From Faucicola sp902506215 (GTDB taxonomy: Bacteria; Pseudomonadota; Gammaproteobacteria; Pseudomonadales; Moraxellaceae): 64,000 bases of DNA. The position numbers and the translations under genes were made by a program. Each line of letters starts with the position of its first letter. The first letter of the stretch is position 1. Location: contig CP069437.1 in NCBI GenBank assembly GCA_016888885.1, positions 2,170,001 to 2,234,000 on the forward strand, written 5' to 3'. The notes under the pieces were generated by a model. The model did no database searches, had not been told where the DNA came from, and saw only the letters and a program-made list of their open reading frames with translations. Positions 45,901 to 53,963 of the stretch are shown here, one piece after another.

Positions 45901-46357
45901 TAGAATGACGACCACCGATTCTTCCATACCGTTTGGTAAAAGTACCGAGGAAGTGCAAATCCTGCTGAAGTTTTTACCGATGGCGATTACAATATTGCCC
46001 AAAAATCGCTGGATGATCAGTTGTGATGAACCGATTTTGACTATCTTACAACGTCATCAACTATTTGATAGGCATGAGTTATTTAGCGATAATGATAATC
46101 AATTTGAAGATATCAATGCCCAACTAGAGGCACAACTGAGTACAGAAAAACTTGAAGAAGTGCAAACGACGCTTAAGTTTCGATATAAAAATGATAACAG
46201 CCAGACTTCAATTTTAATCGGCATAGCCACGCCAGACAATCAGCTAAATCGAACAAATTCGTGGCGATTTTCGGCATTACTGCGTTATTTTACCCATTTT
46301 ATGCTTATCACGGATGAAACGTTAAAAGCGATATTACCATCAACTGATGATATGTAA
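42887..46357 (+). CDS. Very large tyrosine recombinase B (1156 aa)
   Basis: Catalytic motifs near residues 610-820: Arg in AYRTGMRKKELLGLRFSDI, Lys in RKTKTEGSIRRVALY, HAFRHTAISNLA, GLMGHLSPERSF and the Tyr region EYYNHF. All are present. About 590 residues precede the domain and about 340 follow it, both without a recognised family. The start region overlaps the previous gene by 56 bases and is Lys/Gln-rich (KAAKKQRLTQQQKRQLKK). It is over three times the size of an ordinary integrase. It probably acts with recombinase A on the same element. Confidence 0.85.
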   Translation: MRKAAKKQRLTQQQKRQLKKSNYSQMPSEFSRWGVWHKFYNPIWQTMQCLWYQTQADESLLANPNHLQSPTRKIESIKYQWQKAQIQKNKNLKHCDISTSAYLQYLRDLYQIEKDYKSLSNKGFDIFIKKANTLLFAEYGASETIYRYARQLLQQFVAYQNTNFRLNEHYFGVVLAPQTMPSKINPLQITESYVRHGKQFNKILDVVKNHWQTTKKFKIEEKIGWLIFSGIAFGGINDAKMLHAWLINLLNNDFQPYLNYRLLTQIRYANKNYGNERLDDGGIYNSQQICIDPMSQCWLLALQHDPIDASMLGNLNIHVLLFNVITPLLKQANLTIPSFSRLLQSASSHWERLRDVHIDHALTMVLQGRQVTTGLRIESFLTIHDSNFTNHDKVYDIDELLTLTITANNHKNIDNLTLSQKAEQRKTDVLINIRKVLREPNARLYHITIPNFDSLSKRDKVRYKLVDMQEVVATQAEKVLLAWVIDLVKERSKTSLQSIEKYLFTIGYEWLYFVGDSELQGWEADDFEELYEEIVDFKKSKLKNKDIAYSAKLLKRLHNFGMEKFGFVEADIPEATAMRCVRAEWISPNLYQRILLQIRRSIDPMEADMFLLLFILAYRTGMRKKELLGLRFSDIEAIGTDEPSLVIRPNNYRKTKTEGSIRRVALYALLSPQELKFFTEYVKSNHISKQQQYLFTLSTENTPIPSHTPLKLLDKIVKDISPNADIQNTSTQNADTKFTFHAFRHTAISNLALALNADDALTQTLTGLNTKHIDQIVQGLLGVQKYHTDKWYAISGLMGHLSPERSFEYYNHFAMLTATYELSKANIGLPYDSWINITNLQHRAISKRHDVQLADIRALLFRENFGQKLRKSTSFAIANLNFNDEIFGRNLPKHSDSPLLNYRPQQIQAVLEHLEKNPKADSNVIGDDTLVSPQDIGLIKQKAFAIQKLMTERRHYRFLRDNTRYSMIGIQTHFEHRMLGMMLRNANILRQDLPNWQFFIHTLADRMTTTDSSIPFGKSTEEVQILLKFLPMAITILPKNRWMISCDEPILTILQRHQLFDRHELFSDNDNQFEDINAQLEAQLSTEKLEEVQTTLKFRYKNDNSQTSILIGIATPDNQLNRTNSWRFSALLRYFTHFMLITDETLKAILPSTDDM

Positions 46358-46376
46358 ACTTTAAATTGGAACATTC

Positions 46377-46979
46377 ATGCAACTAAAAGACCTTGCCAAA
46401 ATTTTTGTTGGTTTAAATAAAAAGTTTATCAATCAAGGTGACAATCTCATCACGGTCAGACAACTGACCGCGCAAAATTTTACCGATTTGGGCACGCTTG
46501 AGATTGATGACAATCCCGACAGTTTGGTCGCTATTTCACCTGAGGTATTCACCACACAGCAACTACAAGTAGGCGATGTGTTATTGGTGGCTCGTGGATT
46601 TAATATGCGCTCAGTCATTGTGCGAGCGCAGGATATGGGTGATATACCGCTTGTGGTGGGGGTCAATTGTTTTATACTGAGAGCCAAACCTAATTTGCTG
46701 TTACCTGAAGTATTGGTCAGTCTGCTTAACAGCGAATACGGACAGGCTTGGCTTGCCACGCACAACCGAGCGACAGTCACCGCCACAATTTCGGTTGGTC
46801 GGCTAAAAGAGTGGCAAATTGATGTGCCAAGCCAAGAGAACCAGCAAAAATTAGCCGATTTTTTTTGGCAAAATATAGTTACTTTGCAAGCGTTAAACCA
46901 ACTGATGCAACAACATCAACGCACCGCTTCTGCCGTGTTTCATACCTTAATGCCCCAAGGTAGCCATCATGACCAGTAG
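46377..46979 (+). CDS. Half-size HsdS-like DNA-recognition protein (200 aa)
   Basis: Resembles one target-recognition half of a type I specificity subunit. It begins MQLKDLAKIFVGLNKKFINQ, has VRQLTAQNF, QVGDVLLVARGFN, then LLPEVLVSLLNSEYGQAWL and TATISVGRLKEWQIDVPS, and ends in a helical spacer (ENQQKLADFFWQNIVTLQALNQ). Normal HsdS has two such halves (about 400 aa). The gene lies 19 bases after the recombinase and overlaps the HsdM-like gene by 11 bases. There is no hsdR in the window. It probably binds a specific DNA half-site as a dimer with the next protein. Confidence 0.78.
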   Translation: MQLKDLAKIFVGLNKKFINQGDNLITVRQLTAQNFTDLGTLEIDDNPDSLVAISPEVFTTQQLQVGDVLLVARGFNMRSVIVRAQDMGDIPLVVGVNCFILRAKPNLLLPEVLVSLLNSEYGQAWLATHNRATVTATISVGRLKEWQIDVPSQENQQKLADFFWQNIVTLQALNQLMQQHQRTASAVFHTLMPQGSHHDQ

Positions 46980-48375
46980 GACACAATCACCAAACAATAC
47001 AAAAATATCGACTTTTAATGCCGTTTTTGATAAAAACTATCAATCACTCAGACGAGAGCTCACCGCTGAAAATGCCATGTTGGTGATGATAGTATCTGCC
47101 TATGTGGCGTACCTTAACGAGGCGCAGCAAAATCCAATTGCTGATTTGGTTGGCAACTTGATGACCGCTAAAGTCGATGCCAAAGCTTTATCTCATGAAC
47201 TTGCAGCAAAGGAGTTAACAGACCAGTCGTTGCTCACACCCAATGTGAAAATCGAGCAAATATTACGACAGTTTTATGATAGCCAAGATTTGGATGTTGT
47301 CATTGCATCGCTCATCAAATTGTTATCGGATACCGCCAATCCATGGCAGCGTATTCAAGCGGATTTTAGCCAACTACGAAAGATGTTCTTAACGGTAAAA
47401 GCCTATGCTGAGCAAATCACGCCATTGCTGTATCAAAAATTACATGCCCTATCTATTAAAAATCAATGGGGCGACCCATTGGCAATTAGCCTGCTATTAA
47501 AAGGGATTATTGGTGAGACGCACGGCTTGACGCTATACGATGGGGCAAGTGGCGTGGCAAATAGTGGCTTTAGCCTAGCACCTGGCAAGCTTATTTTGCG
47601 AGAAATTCACATGATGCCTGCCTTGCTAAGCCGATTGTTATTAACTATGGTTGAGAGTGATGCCGAGTTAAAAATTTTAGACAGTTTGACAGCAAAAGAA
47701 GGAAGCCATCAAGCAGATATTGGTATTTGTTTACCAAGTTTTGGCAATGAGATTCAGCCGTTTGCGTTAACAGAGATTAACTATCTACAGCCTTTAAGTG
47801 TTTTTCATGCGATTCCTAGCAGTGCCTCCGAAAGTTTATGGATTCAGCTTTATTTATATCATCTCAACGATAAGGGCAGGGCATACCTAATATTGCCCAT
47901 CGGCTGGTTATTTAAAGGGGGGTATGACCTTGCTGTGCGAGAAGCATTGGTGCATCAAAATCTGATTGAAAGCGTGACCCTTTTGCCGCTGGGAATTTTG
48001 CAATATAGTCAAGCCAACGTATGCTTAGTGGTATTAAATACAGCAAAAACAACCGACGCTTTTTGGTTGATGACGGCAGAAAATATGCTGCTTAATGGCA
48101 AATATGGCGGTGAAGTGGCTGAGCAATCGATGGAAAAAATCATCGACTTTATAAAAAATCCAACTGAAAATAACGCTGCGGTTAAGGTGACGAAAGCACA
48201 AATTGCACAATATAAGTATGATCTTAATCCAAAACGCTATTTTAAAGACCCATTAGAGATTGCAACATTGGAATTAACGACGGAATTAACAGCGTTAGCA
48301 GATTATAAGCGGCAATATGACCTGGCAAAAGTACAACTAGACAAACTATTGTCGTCCATTGCAAAACAAAGCTAG
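46969..48375 (+). CDS. HsdM-like protein with degenerate methyltransferase motifs (468 aa)
   Basis: The fold follows N6-adenine methylases of type I systems: a helical N-terminal part, then the motif I region GLTLYDGASGVANSG, and later LWIQLYLYHLNDKGRAYLILPIGWLFKGG, REALVHQNLIESVTLLP and ANVCLVVLN. Motif I lacks the DP.CGSG pattern. The place of the catalytic NPPF/Y reads DIGICLPSFG. SAM binding and catalysis are therefore doubtful. It overlaps the HsdS-like gene by 11 bases and is the last gene of the five-gene unit. A non-catalytic DNA-binding partner is the simplest reading. Confidence 0.78.
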   Translation: MTSRTQSPNNTKISTFNAVFDKNYQSLRRELTAENAMLVMIVSAYVAYLNEAQQNPIADLVGNLMTAKVDAKALSHELAAKELTDQSLLTPNVKIEQILRQFYDSQDLDVVIASLIKLLSDTANPWQRIQADFSQLRKMFLTVKAYAEQITPLLYQKLHALSIKNQWGDPLAISLLLKGIIGETHGLTLYDGASGVANSGFSLAPGKLILREIHMMPALLSRLLLTMVESDAELKILDSLTAKEGSHQADIGICLPSFGNEIQPFALTEINYLQPLSVFHAIPSSASESLWIQLYLYHLNDKGRAYLILPIGWLFKGGYDLAVREALVHQNLIESVTLLPLGILQYSQANVCLVVLNTAKTTDAFWLMTAENMLLNGKYGGEVAEQSMEKIIDFIKNPTENNAAVKVTKAQIAQYKYDLNPKRYFKDPLEIATLELTTELTALADYKRQYDLAKVQLDKLLSSIAKQS

Positions 48376-48518
48376 GCAATGATTCTTTTAACATAGTATT
48401 TTCTGTGCTGTGATTTGAAACGATGAACCACCCCGAATTTATCGGAGACAAGTTTGCTTGAGTCAAGCGGCATAGCCTGACGGAACTAATGAAAAATAGT
48501 AGATATTTTCCGCATCCA

Positions 48519-48824
48519 CTACGAGCATAGCTCTCCGTCTTGCACTCGGGCAAAGCAGTACTTTGCTAATCCTCGTTCAGGCGACACATATTGATTGGTA
48601 GAATGCCACCGTTCAAGGTTATACCAGTGTGCCCAATCAAGGGTTGCTAGAGCAACATCATCTACACCTGCCCAGGTTTGTTTTAAATAATCAATCACCT
48701 CCGCTTTGTATAGCCCATTCACACTTTCAGCTAGGGCACTGTCTGAGCGAGGAAATAGCCAAGCACTGCTTCGCCCGCGCGCAAGACGAAGGCTATGCTT
48801 GAATGACTGGTTAAAAAGCACCAA
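48519..48824 (-). pseudogene. IS3-family transposase C-terminal fragment
   Basis: The frame contains SALAESVNGLYKAEVIDYL, DVALATLDWAHWYNLERW and VSPERGLAKY. This matches the final part of IS3-type OrfB after the last catalytic Glu (ALAE). The catalytic core upstream is missing. An IS-end-like sequence TGAACCACCCCGAATTTATC lies at 48424. A dead scrap. Confidence 0.75.
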
Positions 48825-48842
48825 ACCAAGCTCACCCCCGAG

Positions 48843-48948
48843 ATGAGTGTGCCCATCACACGGTGTAATCAGGTATGGCGTACGGATATCACCTACGTTC
48901 GCCTAGCCAAGGGCTTTGTATACTTGATGGCGGTAATTGATGGGTCTA
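48843..48948 (+). pseudogene. IS3-family transposase fragment (inverted relative to its neighbour)
   Basis: CNQVWRTDITYVRLAKGFVY and LMAVIDG match the start of the IS3 OrfB catalytic core (first Asp in TDITY). The similarity stops abruptly near 48948, where an IS256 fragment begins on the other strand. Confidence 0.7.
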
Positions 48949-48975
48949 AACATTGGGGAGTACTTTATAGGGTTC

Positions 48976-49173
48976 AGCTGATTTTACCGTCTTTTTGCTG
49001 TAGCCATTACGGCGATTACCTGTAGGATTCTGCTCCAGATAGCTGTCTATTTCAGCCAATGGTGCTGCTTCGGTTAGTTATTTCATGATTGGGCTAGTAC
49101 CCCATCACTGAACCGTCCCGGGATTGTCGAATCGAATCGCTTTTAAGGCTTCGTTAAAGTCAAAGTTTCGCAT
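48976..49173 (-). pseudogene. IS256-family transposase N-terminal fragment with two stops
   Basis: From the ATG at 49173 the translation reads MRNFDFNEALKAI, then, in the same frame, LTEAAPLAEIDSYLEQ and NRRNGYSKKTVKS, as in the N-terminus of IS256-type transposases. In-frame stops at about codons 23 and 32 and loss of the remainder make it dead. Confidence 0.7.
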
Positions 49174-49249
49174 GGTCTAATTCCTGTTTTATTTGACAGT
49201 TTATGGGAAAGACACAGTTTTTTGAAAACTACTAAACCCTCATTTCATT

Positions 49250-50227
49250 TTACTCCTGAGAAAAGCCATTTCTGCCAGGAAAATCAGGAGCTAATTTCCT
49301 TGCGTTAGGCATTTTTAACCACAATCTCACTAGTTTACGCTGTTTATCTTTCTCATCATAATCTAAAAAAGAGGTCCTAGAGTGCATCACAATATAATTG
49401 TTACATAACTGTATATCACCAGGTTCCAACATCATATCGATTCTTAAATTGTCTCGGTGACTTATTTCCTCAAAAATATTAAGTGCATCTATTTGAACTC
49501 TAGATAATGGAATATTTTTTCTTTCATGACCAACCTCAATATACTGTCTTAGATACCGACATGCTAGCTTGCCTTTCCAATAACTAAATATAGGACTTAA
49601 TGAGGGCTCATCTCCACCAAGGTGATTATAATAGGCTGGATGATAATAGTAGGCTAGATACTCTGGATATTCTTTTAAAATTATATTATAAACTGTCGCA
49701 AAACTTACTAAACTACTTTCCCCGCCTTCTTTTGCTTTTCTTATAGATAAAAGGCCTACAACGTCTGACATATCAGAATGGTAGGGTAAATTAGCATTTG
49801 TTTGATAGACTCTCGTTTGTTTGTTTTTTATATCCCCGACATTTTCTACATAGCCTAAGAGTTGATTTTGCATATTCTGAGTTACAGGTATGCCTAAATA
49901 TAAGCCCAAAATATAATAAATATCTATAAGCTCATCTTCATTAAATCGTTTGACATCTAAGCCTTTTATTACAATAAAGCCATAGCCATTCTCAAGTTGA
50001 TCCGATATTTCTTCAATAAAATTTAAAAATTTTTCATCTTTAATATGTATATCATCTTTATTAAAGTGAGGAGCTTTTTTCCCCAAATTGGTGATATGCT
50101 GAAGTGCTTCATCCAAAACTGACAATAAATAATCATCAAACTTAATTATCCAATCATTATTATGGGAAATTTCACTGCCGAACCAAGCACATTTCTCTTC
50201 TATAGTGGATGTTAATATTGTTTTCAT
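49250..50227 (-). CDS. TauD/TfdA-type Fe(II)/2-oxoglutarate dioxygenase
   Basis: Likely hydroxylates an amino-acid-like or small organic substrate in the cytoplasm. The iron triad is visible: LPYHSDMSDVVG (H.D, about residue 150) and IVMHSRTSF (distal His, about 283), with the 2-oxoglutarate Arg in KLVRLWLK. The length of 325 aa is normal. AAAGG lies 8 bases before the ATG. It follows the flavin monooxygenase gene by 49 bases in the same direction, so both are probably co-transcribed. The substrate is unknown. Confidence 0.88.
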   Translation of the reverse strand: MKTILTSTIEEKCAWFGSEISHNNDWIIKFDDYLLSVLDEALQHITNLGKKAPHFNKDDIHIKDEKFLNFIEEISDQLENGYGFIVIKGLDVKRFNEDELIDIYYILGLYLGIPVTQNMQNQLLGYVENVGDIKNKQTRVYQTNANLPYHSDMSDVVGLLSIRKAKEGGESSLVSFATVYNIILKEYPEYLAYYYHPAYYNHLGGDEPSLSPIFSYWKGKLACRYLRQYIEVGHERKNIPLSRVQIDALNIFEEISHRDNLRIDMMLEPGDIQLCNNYIVMHSRTSFLDYDEKDKQRKLVRLWLKMPNARKLAPDFPGRNGFSQE

Positions 50228-50276
50228 GTGATCAACCTTTGAAATTATAAGAATCCTATTAGAAAATACACAAGAT

Positions 50277-51551
50277 TTAAATAGAAGAAGATTTTTCTAC
50301 TTGAGGTGATTGATAGTTATGATATTGATGTTGAATATCAATGTAGTCAGCAATGCGTTTAGCATCATGCCATACCCCCCAAATAAAACTAGAACCTTTA
50401 CTTGATAAGTACGGCAAGCCTACAAAGTAAATGCCAGGCTCATCTGTGATACCTTTATTATGCTTAGGTGCGCCGTTTTCTTGAAATATATCAAAATTCA
50501 ACCAATGATAATCAAAGCCAAAACCAGAAGCCCAAATTACACTTGTAATATTATCTTTGTCAAAATCAAGATCAGTAATTGGGTTTGAAATTGAATCTGG
50601 TATTGGTAGAAAAACTTTGGCTTCTGGTTCTTCAGGTAAATCCAATCCGTTTGCTTCGATATATTTATCCATTGCTTCGAGAGTGGCTAAATAGTTTTCT
50701 TCTGCACTGGTAACGTTATCAACCAAGTCATTGTGAAAATACACTTTATTATCTTCAAATTTATCTGTCATACCAACCAAGGTAATGCCATCATGTGCCA
50801 ACTTTCTAAAGTCAACAGTTTCTCCACCATTCATACCGCTTACCGCAAAACCTTTGATGGGACGTTGTGGCGGAGTACTTTCTTGCCACGTTCCCAAAAC
50901 ACCTAACCACCAAACATTATCTCTCTGTCTATAACGGCGAGGTGGTCGTTCATGTGGACCCACCGATAAAAATACTTTTTTACCAGAGCTATTCAATTCT
51001 TTAGCGATTTGCACACCAGATGACCCTGCGCCAATAACCAATACATTGCCTTCTGGTAGTTGTTCTGGATTTTTATATTGATCTGAATGAATCTGATACA
51101 AATCTTTCCAATTTGGTGCAATAGGTGGAATAACAGGTTTTTGAAAAGGACCTGTAGCAATGACAATATTGTTTGCTATAAAATCACCCTGTGTTGTGTG
51201 GACATTAAAGCCCATATTACTAGGGATTTTTTCTACTTTTAACACTTCTATACCCGTGCGAATGGGGGCTTTAATTTTTTTGGCATAACTTTCAAAATAG
51301 TCCGCCACTTCGTTATGGGACACGAATGTTTCTGGATTATGTGGAAAATCCATATTAGGAAATTTATCGTGCCAACAAGGACCATTAGCAACTAAAGAGT
51401 CCCATCGTCTGGACCGCCAAGCTTCTGCAATTCTATTTTTTTCTAAAACAATGTGGTCAATATCTAGATTGCCCAGATGCTCACTCATTGCAATACCAGC
51501 TTGACCTGCACCAATAACGAGAGTATCCGTTTTCGTTATATTATTAGTCAT
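50277..51551 (-). CDS. FAD-dependent (flavin-containing) monooxygenase, CzcO-like
   Basis: Two-dinucleotide-fold oxidoreductase. The FAD site is LVIGAGQAGIAMSEHL, the family motif region RRWDSLVANGPCW follows, the NADPH site is VLVIGAGSSGVQIAKEL, and IVIATGPFQKP and FVGLPYLSSKGSSF come later. The ATG at 51551 has GGGAG 6 bases upstream and gives 424 aa; the frame open to 51626 adds an unlikely 25-residue start. It probably oxidises an N- or S-containing or carbonyl group of the compound handled by this cluster. Confidence 0.9.
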   Translation of the reverse strand: MTNNITKTDTLVIGAGQAGIAMSEHLGNLDIDHIVLEKNRIAEAWRSRRWDSLVANGPCWHDKFPNMDFPHNPETFVSHNEVADYFESYAKKIKAPIRTGIEVLKVEKIPSNMGFNVHTTQGDFIANNIVIATGPFQKPVIPPIAPNWKDLYQIHSDQYKNPEQLPEGNVLVIGAGSSGVQIAKELNSSGKKVFLSVGPHERPPRRYRQRDNVWWLGVLGTWQESTPPQRPIKGFAVSGMNGGETVDFRKLAHDGITLVGMTDKFEDNKVYFHNDLVDNVTSAEENYLATLEAMDKYIEANGLDLPEEPEAKVFLPIPDSISNPITDLDFDKDNITSVIWASGFGFDYHWLNFDIFQENGAPKHNKGITDEPGIYFVGLPYLSSKGSSFIWGVWHDAKRIADYIDIQHQYHNYQSPQVEKSSSI

Positions 51552-51853
51552 GATTCGCTCCCTTCTGTAAAAAACATACAAACAATATTTAAAAATGTCA
51601 CAGTCATACACTGTGTATAAATACAAGTTGAATAATAGTTTCTTTGTCGAAAAATTGAAAATCGTATCATACGAACGATTGATTCAAGAAATTCTAATTA
51701 CTAGCGATATGGAATAACCGAATCAGTGCAAAGGAAAATTCAAATTGTTATCTCACACATTTAGGGCATACTAAATTTCAACAGTTTGATTACTGGTTAT
51801 TACCAGTATTTCAACCATCTTTTAGTTTTTAGAACCAAGAAAAGAGGTAAATA
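51552..51853. promoter_or_regulatory. Divergent promoter region of the catabolic cluster
   Basis: This 302-bp AT-rich spacer lies between the monooxygenase operon and the RidA operon. It is a likely binding place for the LysR regulator encoded at 52983, but no clear T-N11-A palindrome was fixed. Confidence 0.4.
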
Positions 51854-52267
51854 ATGAAACATACACGCATCCGCCCCTTTAATACTAAAGATACCTATCC
51901 TGAACAAAATCTCGATAATGACCTATGTCAAGCCGTTGTAGCAAAAGGTCGTACTGTATTTTTGCGTGGACAGATTGGGCAAAACCTAGACACGAGTGAA
52001 AGTGTCTGTATTGGTGATGCCAAAGGGCAAGCTGAACAGGCAATGCATAATATTCAAATGTTGCTTCAAGAGGCAGGTGGTGAGTTAGAAGATATTTGTA
52101 AAATCACGATTTATATTACTGATCCACGTTATCGTGAAGAGGTTTACCGAGTAGTTGGTAACTGGCTAAAAGGGGTATTCCCTGTTTCTACTGGCATTGT
52201 GGTATCGGCGTTGGCTAGACCAGAATGGCTTGTTGAGATTGATGCAACAGCGGTTATTCCAGACTAA
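51854..52267 (+). CDS. RidA/YjgF-family enamine/imine deaminase
   Basis: RidA proteins hydrolyse reactive enamines and imines made by amino-acid enzymes. The 137-aa protein has the family course (VFLRGQIGQNLDT, AEQAMHNIQMLLQEAGGELEDICKITIYITD) and the signature ALARPEWLVEIDATAV with the substrate-carboxylate Arg. AAGAGG precedes the ATG. First gene of the plus-strand operon, 21 bases before the DUF1028 gene; its presence points to an amine- or amino-acid-like substrate. Confidence 0.92.
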   Translation: MKHTRIRPFNTKDTYPEQNLDNDLCQAVVAKGRTVFLRGQIGQNLDTSESVCIGDAKGQAEQAMHNIQMLLQEAGGELEDICKITIYITDPRYREEVYRVVGNWLKGVFPVSTGIVVSALARPEWLVEIDATAVIPD

Positions 52268-52288
52268 TATCTAAATAAGGATACTTCT

Positions 52289-52960
52289 ATGACTTTTTCT
52301 ATTGTTGCAAGATGCCCAAAAACGGGGCAATTTGGAGCATCTATTAGCTCATCATCTCCTGCTGTAGCATCACGCTGTATCCGTGCAAAAACTGGTATCG
52401 GCGTCGTGGCCAGCCAAAATATTACTGATCCAAATCTCTCGCAGGTTTTGTTAGAGATGATGCAATACAATCTTACACCGACCGACGCTGGTGCAGAGTT
52501 GGTTAAAAGTACCGATTTTATCCAATATCGCCAGCTAATGGCATTAAATGGTCAAGATGAACCTTTTGTTTTCAGTGGAGAGCATACGCTTGGCATATTT
52601 AATGCTGTTAAAGGTAAAGAAGCTGCCTGTGCTGGCAATCTCTTGGCTAATCAAGACATTCCTAAAGTTATGCTTGATACTTTTGAAAAAAGTGAAGGTA
52701 ATCTAGGAAAACGTTTACTTGATAGTTTGGTTGCAGGTTACCAAGCAGGTGGCGAAGCAGGACCTGTACATTCAGCAGGACTGTTAGTGGTTGATAAGAT
52801 GACATGGCCTATCATCGACCTCCGTATTGATTGGTCAGAGACGCCTATTGAAGATTTAGAACAGGCCTGGCAAATCTATGAGCCACAAATCAACGATTAT
52901 GTCATGAGAGCGTTAAACCCAACAGTTTCGCCAAGCTATGGTGTACCAGGTGATTTATAA
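52289..52960 (+). CDS. DUF1028 Ntn-hydrolase-like protein (223 aa)
   Basis: DUF1028 members share the Ntn-hydrolase fold. The N-terminus TFSIVARCPKTGQFGASISSSSPAVASRC and the segments GIGVVASQNITDP and GGEAGPVHSAGLLVV with WPIIDLRIDW are characteristic. It lies between RidA and the LysR gene. Family members are often beside M20 peptidases and RidA, which suggests amide-bond hydrolysis of a small compound, but no reaction has been shown from sequence. Confidence 0.85.
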   Translation: MTFSIVARCPKTGQFGASISSSSPAVASRCIRAKTGIGVVASQNITDPNLSQVLLEMMQYNLTPTDAGAELVKSTDFIQYRQLMALNGQDEPFVFSGEHTLGIFNAVKGKEAACAGNLLANQDIPKVMLDTFEKSEGNLGKRLLDSLVAGYQAGGEAGPVHSAGLLVVDKMTWPIIDLRIDWSETPIEDLEQAWQIYEPQINDYVMRALNPTVSPSYGVPGDL

Positions 52961-52982
52961 CATCTGTTAAATGAGGTTAATT

Positions 52983-53963
52983 GTGTTAAGTCGAATAACG
53001 TTACGCCAAATGGAGTATTTTGTTGCAGTAGCCGAAAGTGGCAGTATCATTATTGCTTCTGAGAGGATTCATGTATCTTCACCTTCTATCTCTGCGGCAA
53101 TTGCACACATTGAAAGTGAATTAAACGTCCAGTTATTTATTCGACAACATGCCAAAGGTTTGGTTTTGACAGACATTGGTGAACAAATAAAGCAAGCGTG
53201 CAAGGTGATTTTAAGTCAATCATCTGGACTTTACGCATTATCTGCTGATGTTTCAGGGGCAATGCGTGGCACGCTTAAGGTGGGGTGCTTTTCCGCTTTT
53301 GCACCCATGATTTATGCAGAAATTATTCATGGTTTTTCAAATTTATACAAACAAGTTAATTTGGAAACTGTGATTGATGATCATCAAGCGCTTACCCAAG
53401 ATTTGATGCAGAATACCTTAGATGTGGCATTGTTATATGATTTGCATATTGATAGTAATTATATCAACTTTATGCCACTAGCAGATTTACCCCCCTATGT
53501 TTTGCTTGCAGAATCACACCCATTGGCAAAGCAACAGGCAGTAACACTCAAAGAATTGGTTGACTATCCCATGATATTGTTAGATATGCCTTACAGTAAT
53601 GATTACTTCTTGTCTTTATTTCGCCATCAAAAACTACAGCCCAATGTTGTTGAAACGTCAAAACATGTTGATGTAATTCGTTCAATGGTGGGAAATAATA
53701 TTGGTTATACCATTTTAAACGTTCGTCCAAAAATGGATTATTCGCCTGATGGCAAGAAGCTTGTGATGGTAAGAATTTCAGGCGATGTACGACCCATGAA
53801 AATAGGGATTGCAACACCCGTTAACGCCAATATAGGCAAGATATGTCAAGCGTTTATTAGTCGGTGTCAGGCTTTTATTTCAAATCAATATATCCCAGGG
53901 ATGAGTGTTGCCTATTTTTCACAAGCGCATATCAAAAATCAGTCAATAGAAGTAGGTGACTAA
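52983..53963 (+). CDS. LysR-family transcriptional regulator
   Basis: The N-terminal winged helix (ITLRQMEYFVAVAESGSIIIASERIHVSSPSISAAIAHIE) and effector domain (about residues 90-300) are typical. The GTG at 52983 with GAGG 6 bases upstream begins LSRITLRQ as in relatives; an ATG at 52971 is the alternative. Its stop overlaps the ATG of the M20 gene by one base, so it is embedded in the operon and likely autoregulates the cluster in response to the imported compound. Confidence 0.9.
   Translation: MLSRITLRQMEYFVAVAESGSIIIASERIHVSSPSISAAIAHIESELNVQLFIRQHAKGLVLTDIGEQIKQACKVILSQSSGLYALSADVSGAMRGTLKVGCFSAFAPMIYAEIIHGFSNLYKQVNLETVIDDHQALTQDLMQNTLDVALLYDLHIDSNYINFMPLADLPPYVLLAESHPLAKQQAVTLKELVDYPMILLDMPYSNDYFLSLFRHQKLQPNVVETSKHVDVIRSMVGNNIGYTILNVRPKMDYSPDGKKLVMVRISGDVRPMKIGIATPVNANIGKICQAFISRCQAFISNQYIPGMSVAYFSQAHIKNQSIEVGD

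Noticed and set aside
46377..48375. A functional type I restriction-modification system
   Set aside because: There is no HsdR, the specificity protein is half length, and the methylase lacks motif I and NPPY.
48424..49130. A complete IS3 element bounded by TGAACC(A/G)(C/T)CCCG sequences
   Set aside because: The two end-like sequences are in the same, not inverted, orientation, and the OrfB pieces between them are on opposite strands and incomplete.
39757..49250. A second copy of the tRNA-Val 3' end (attR)
   Set aside because: I looked for repeats of TTCGAGTCAGATTATGCC and found none in the window, so the right end of the element is unplaced.
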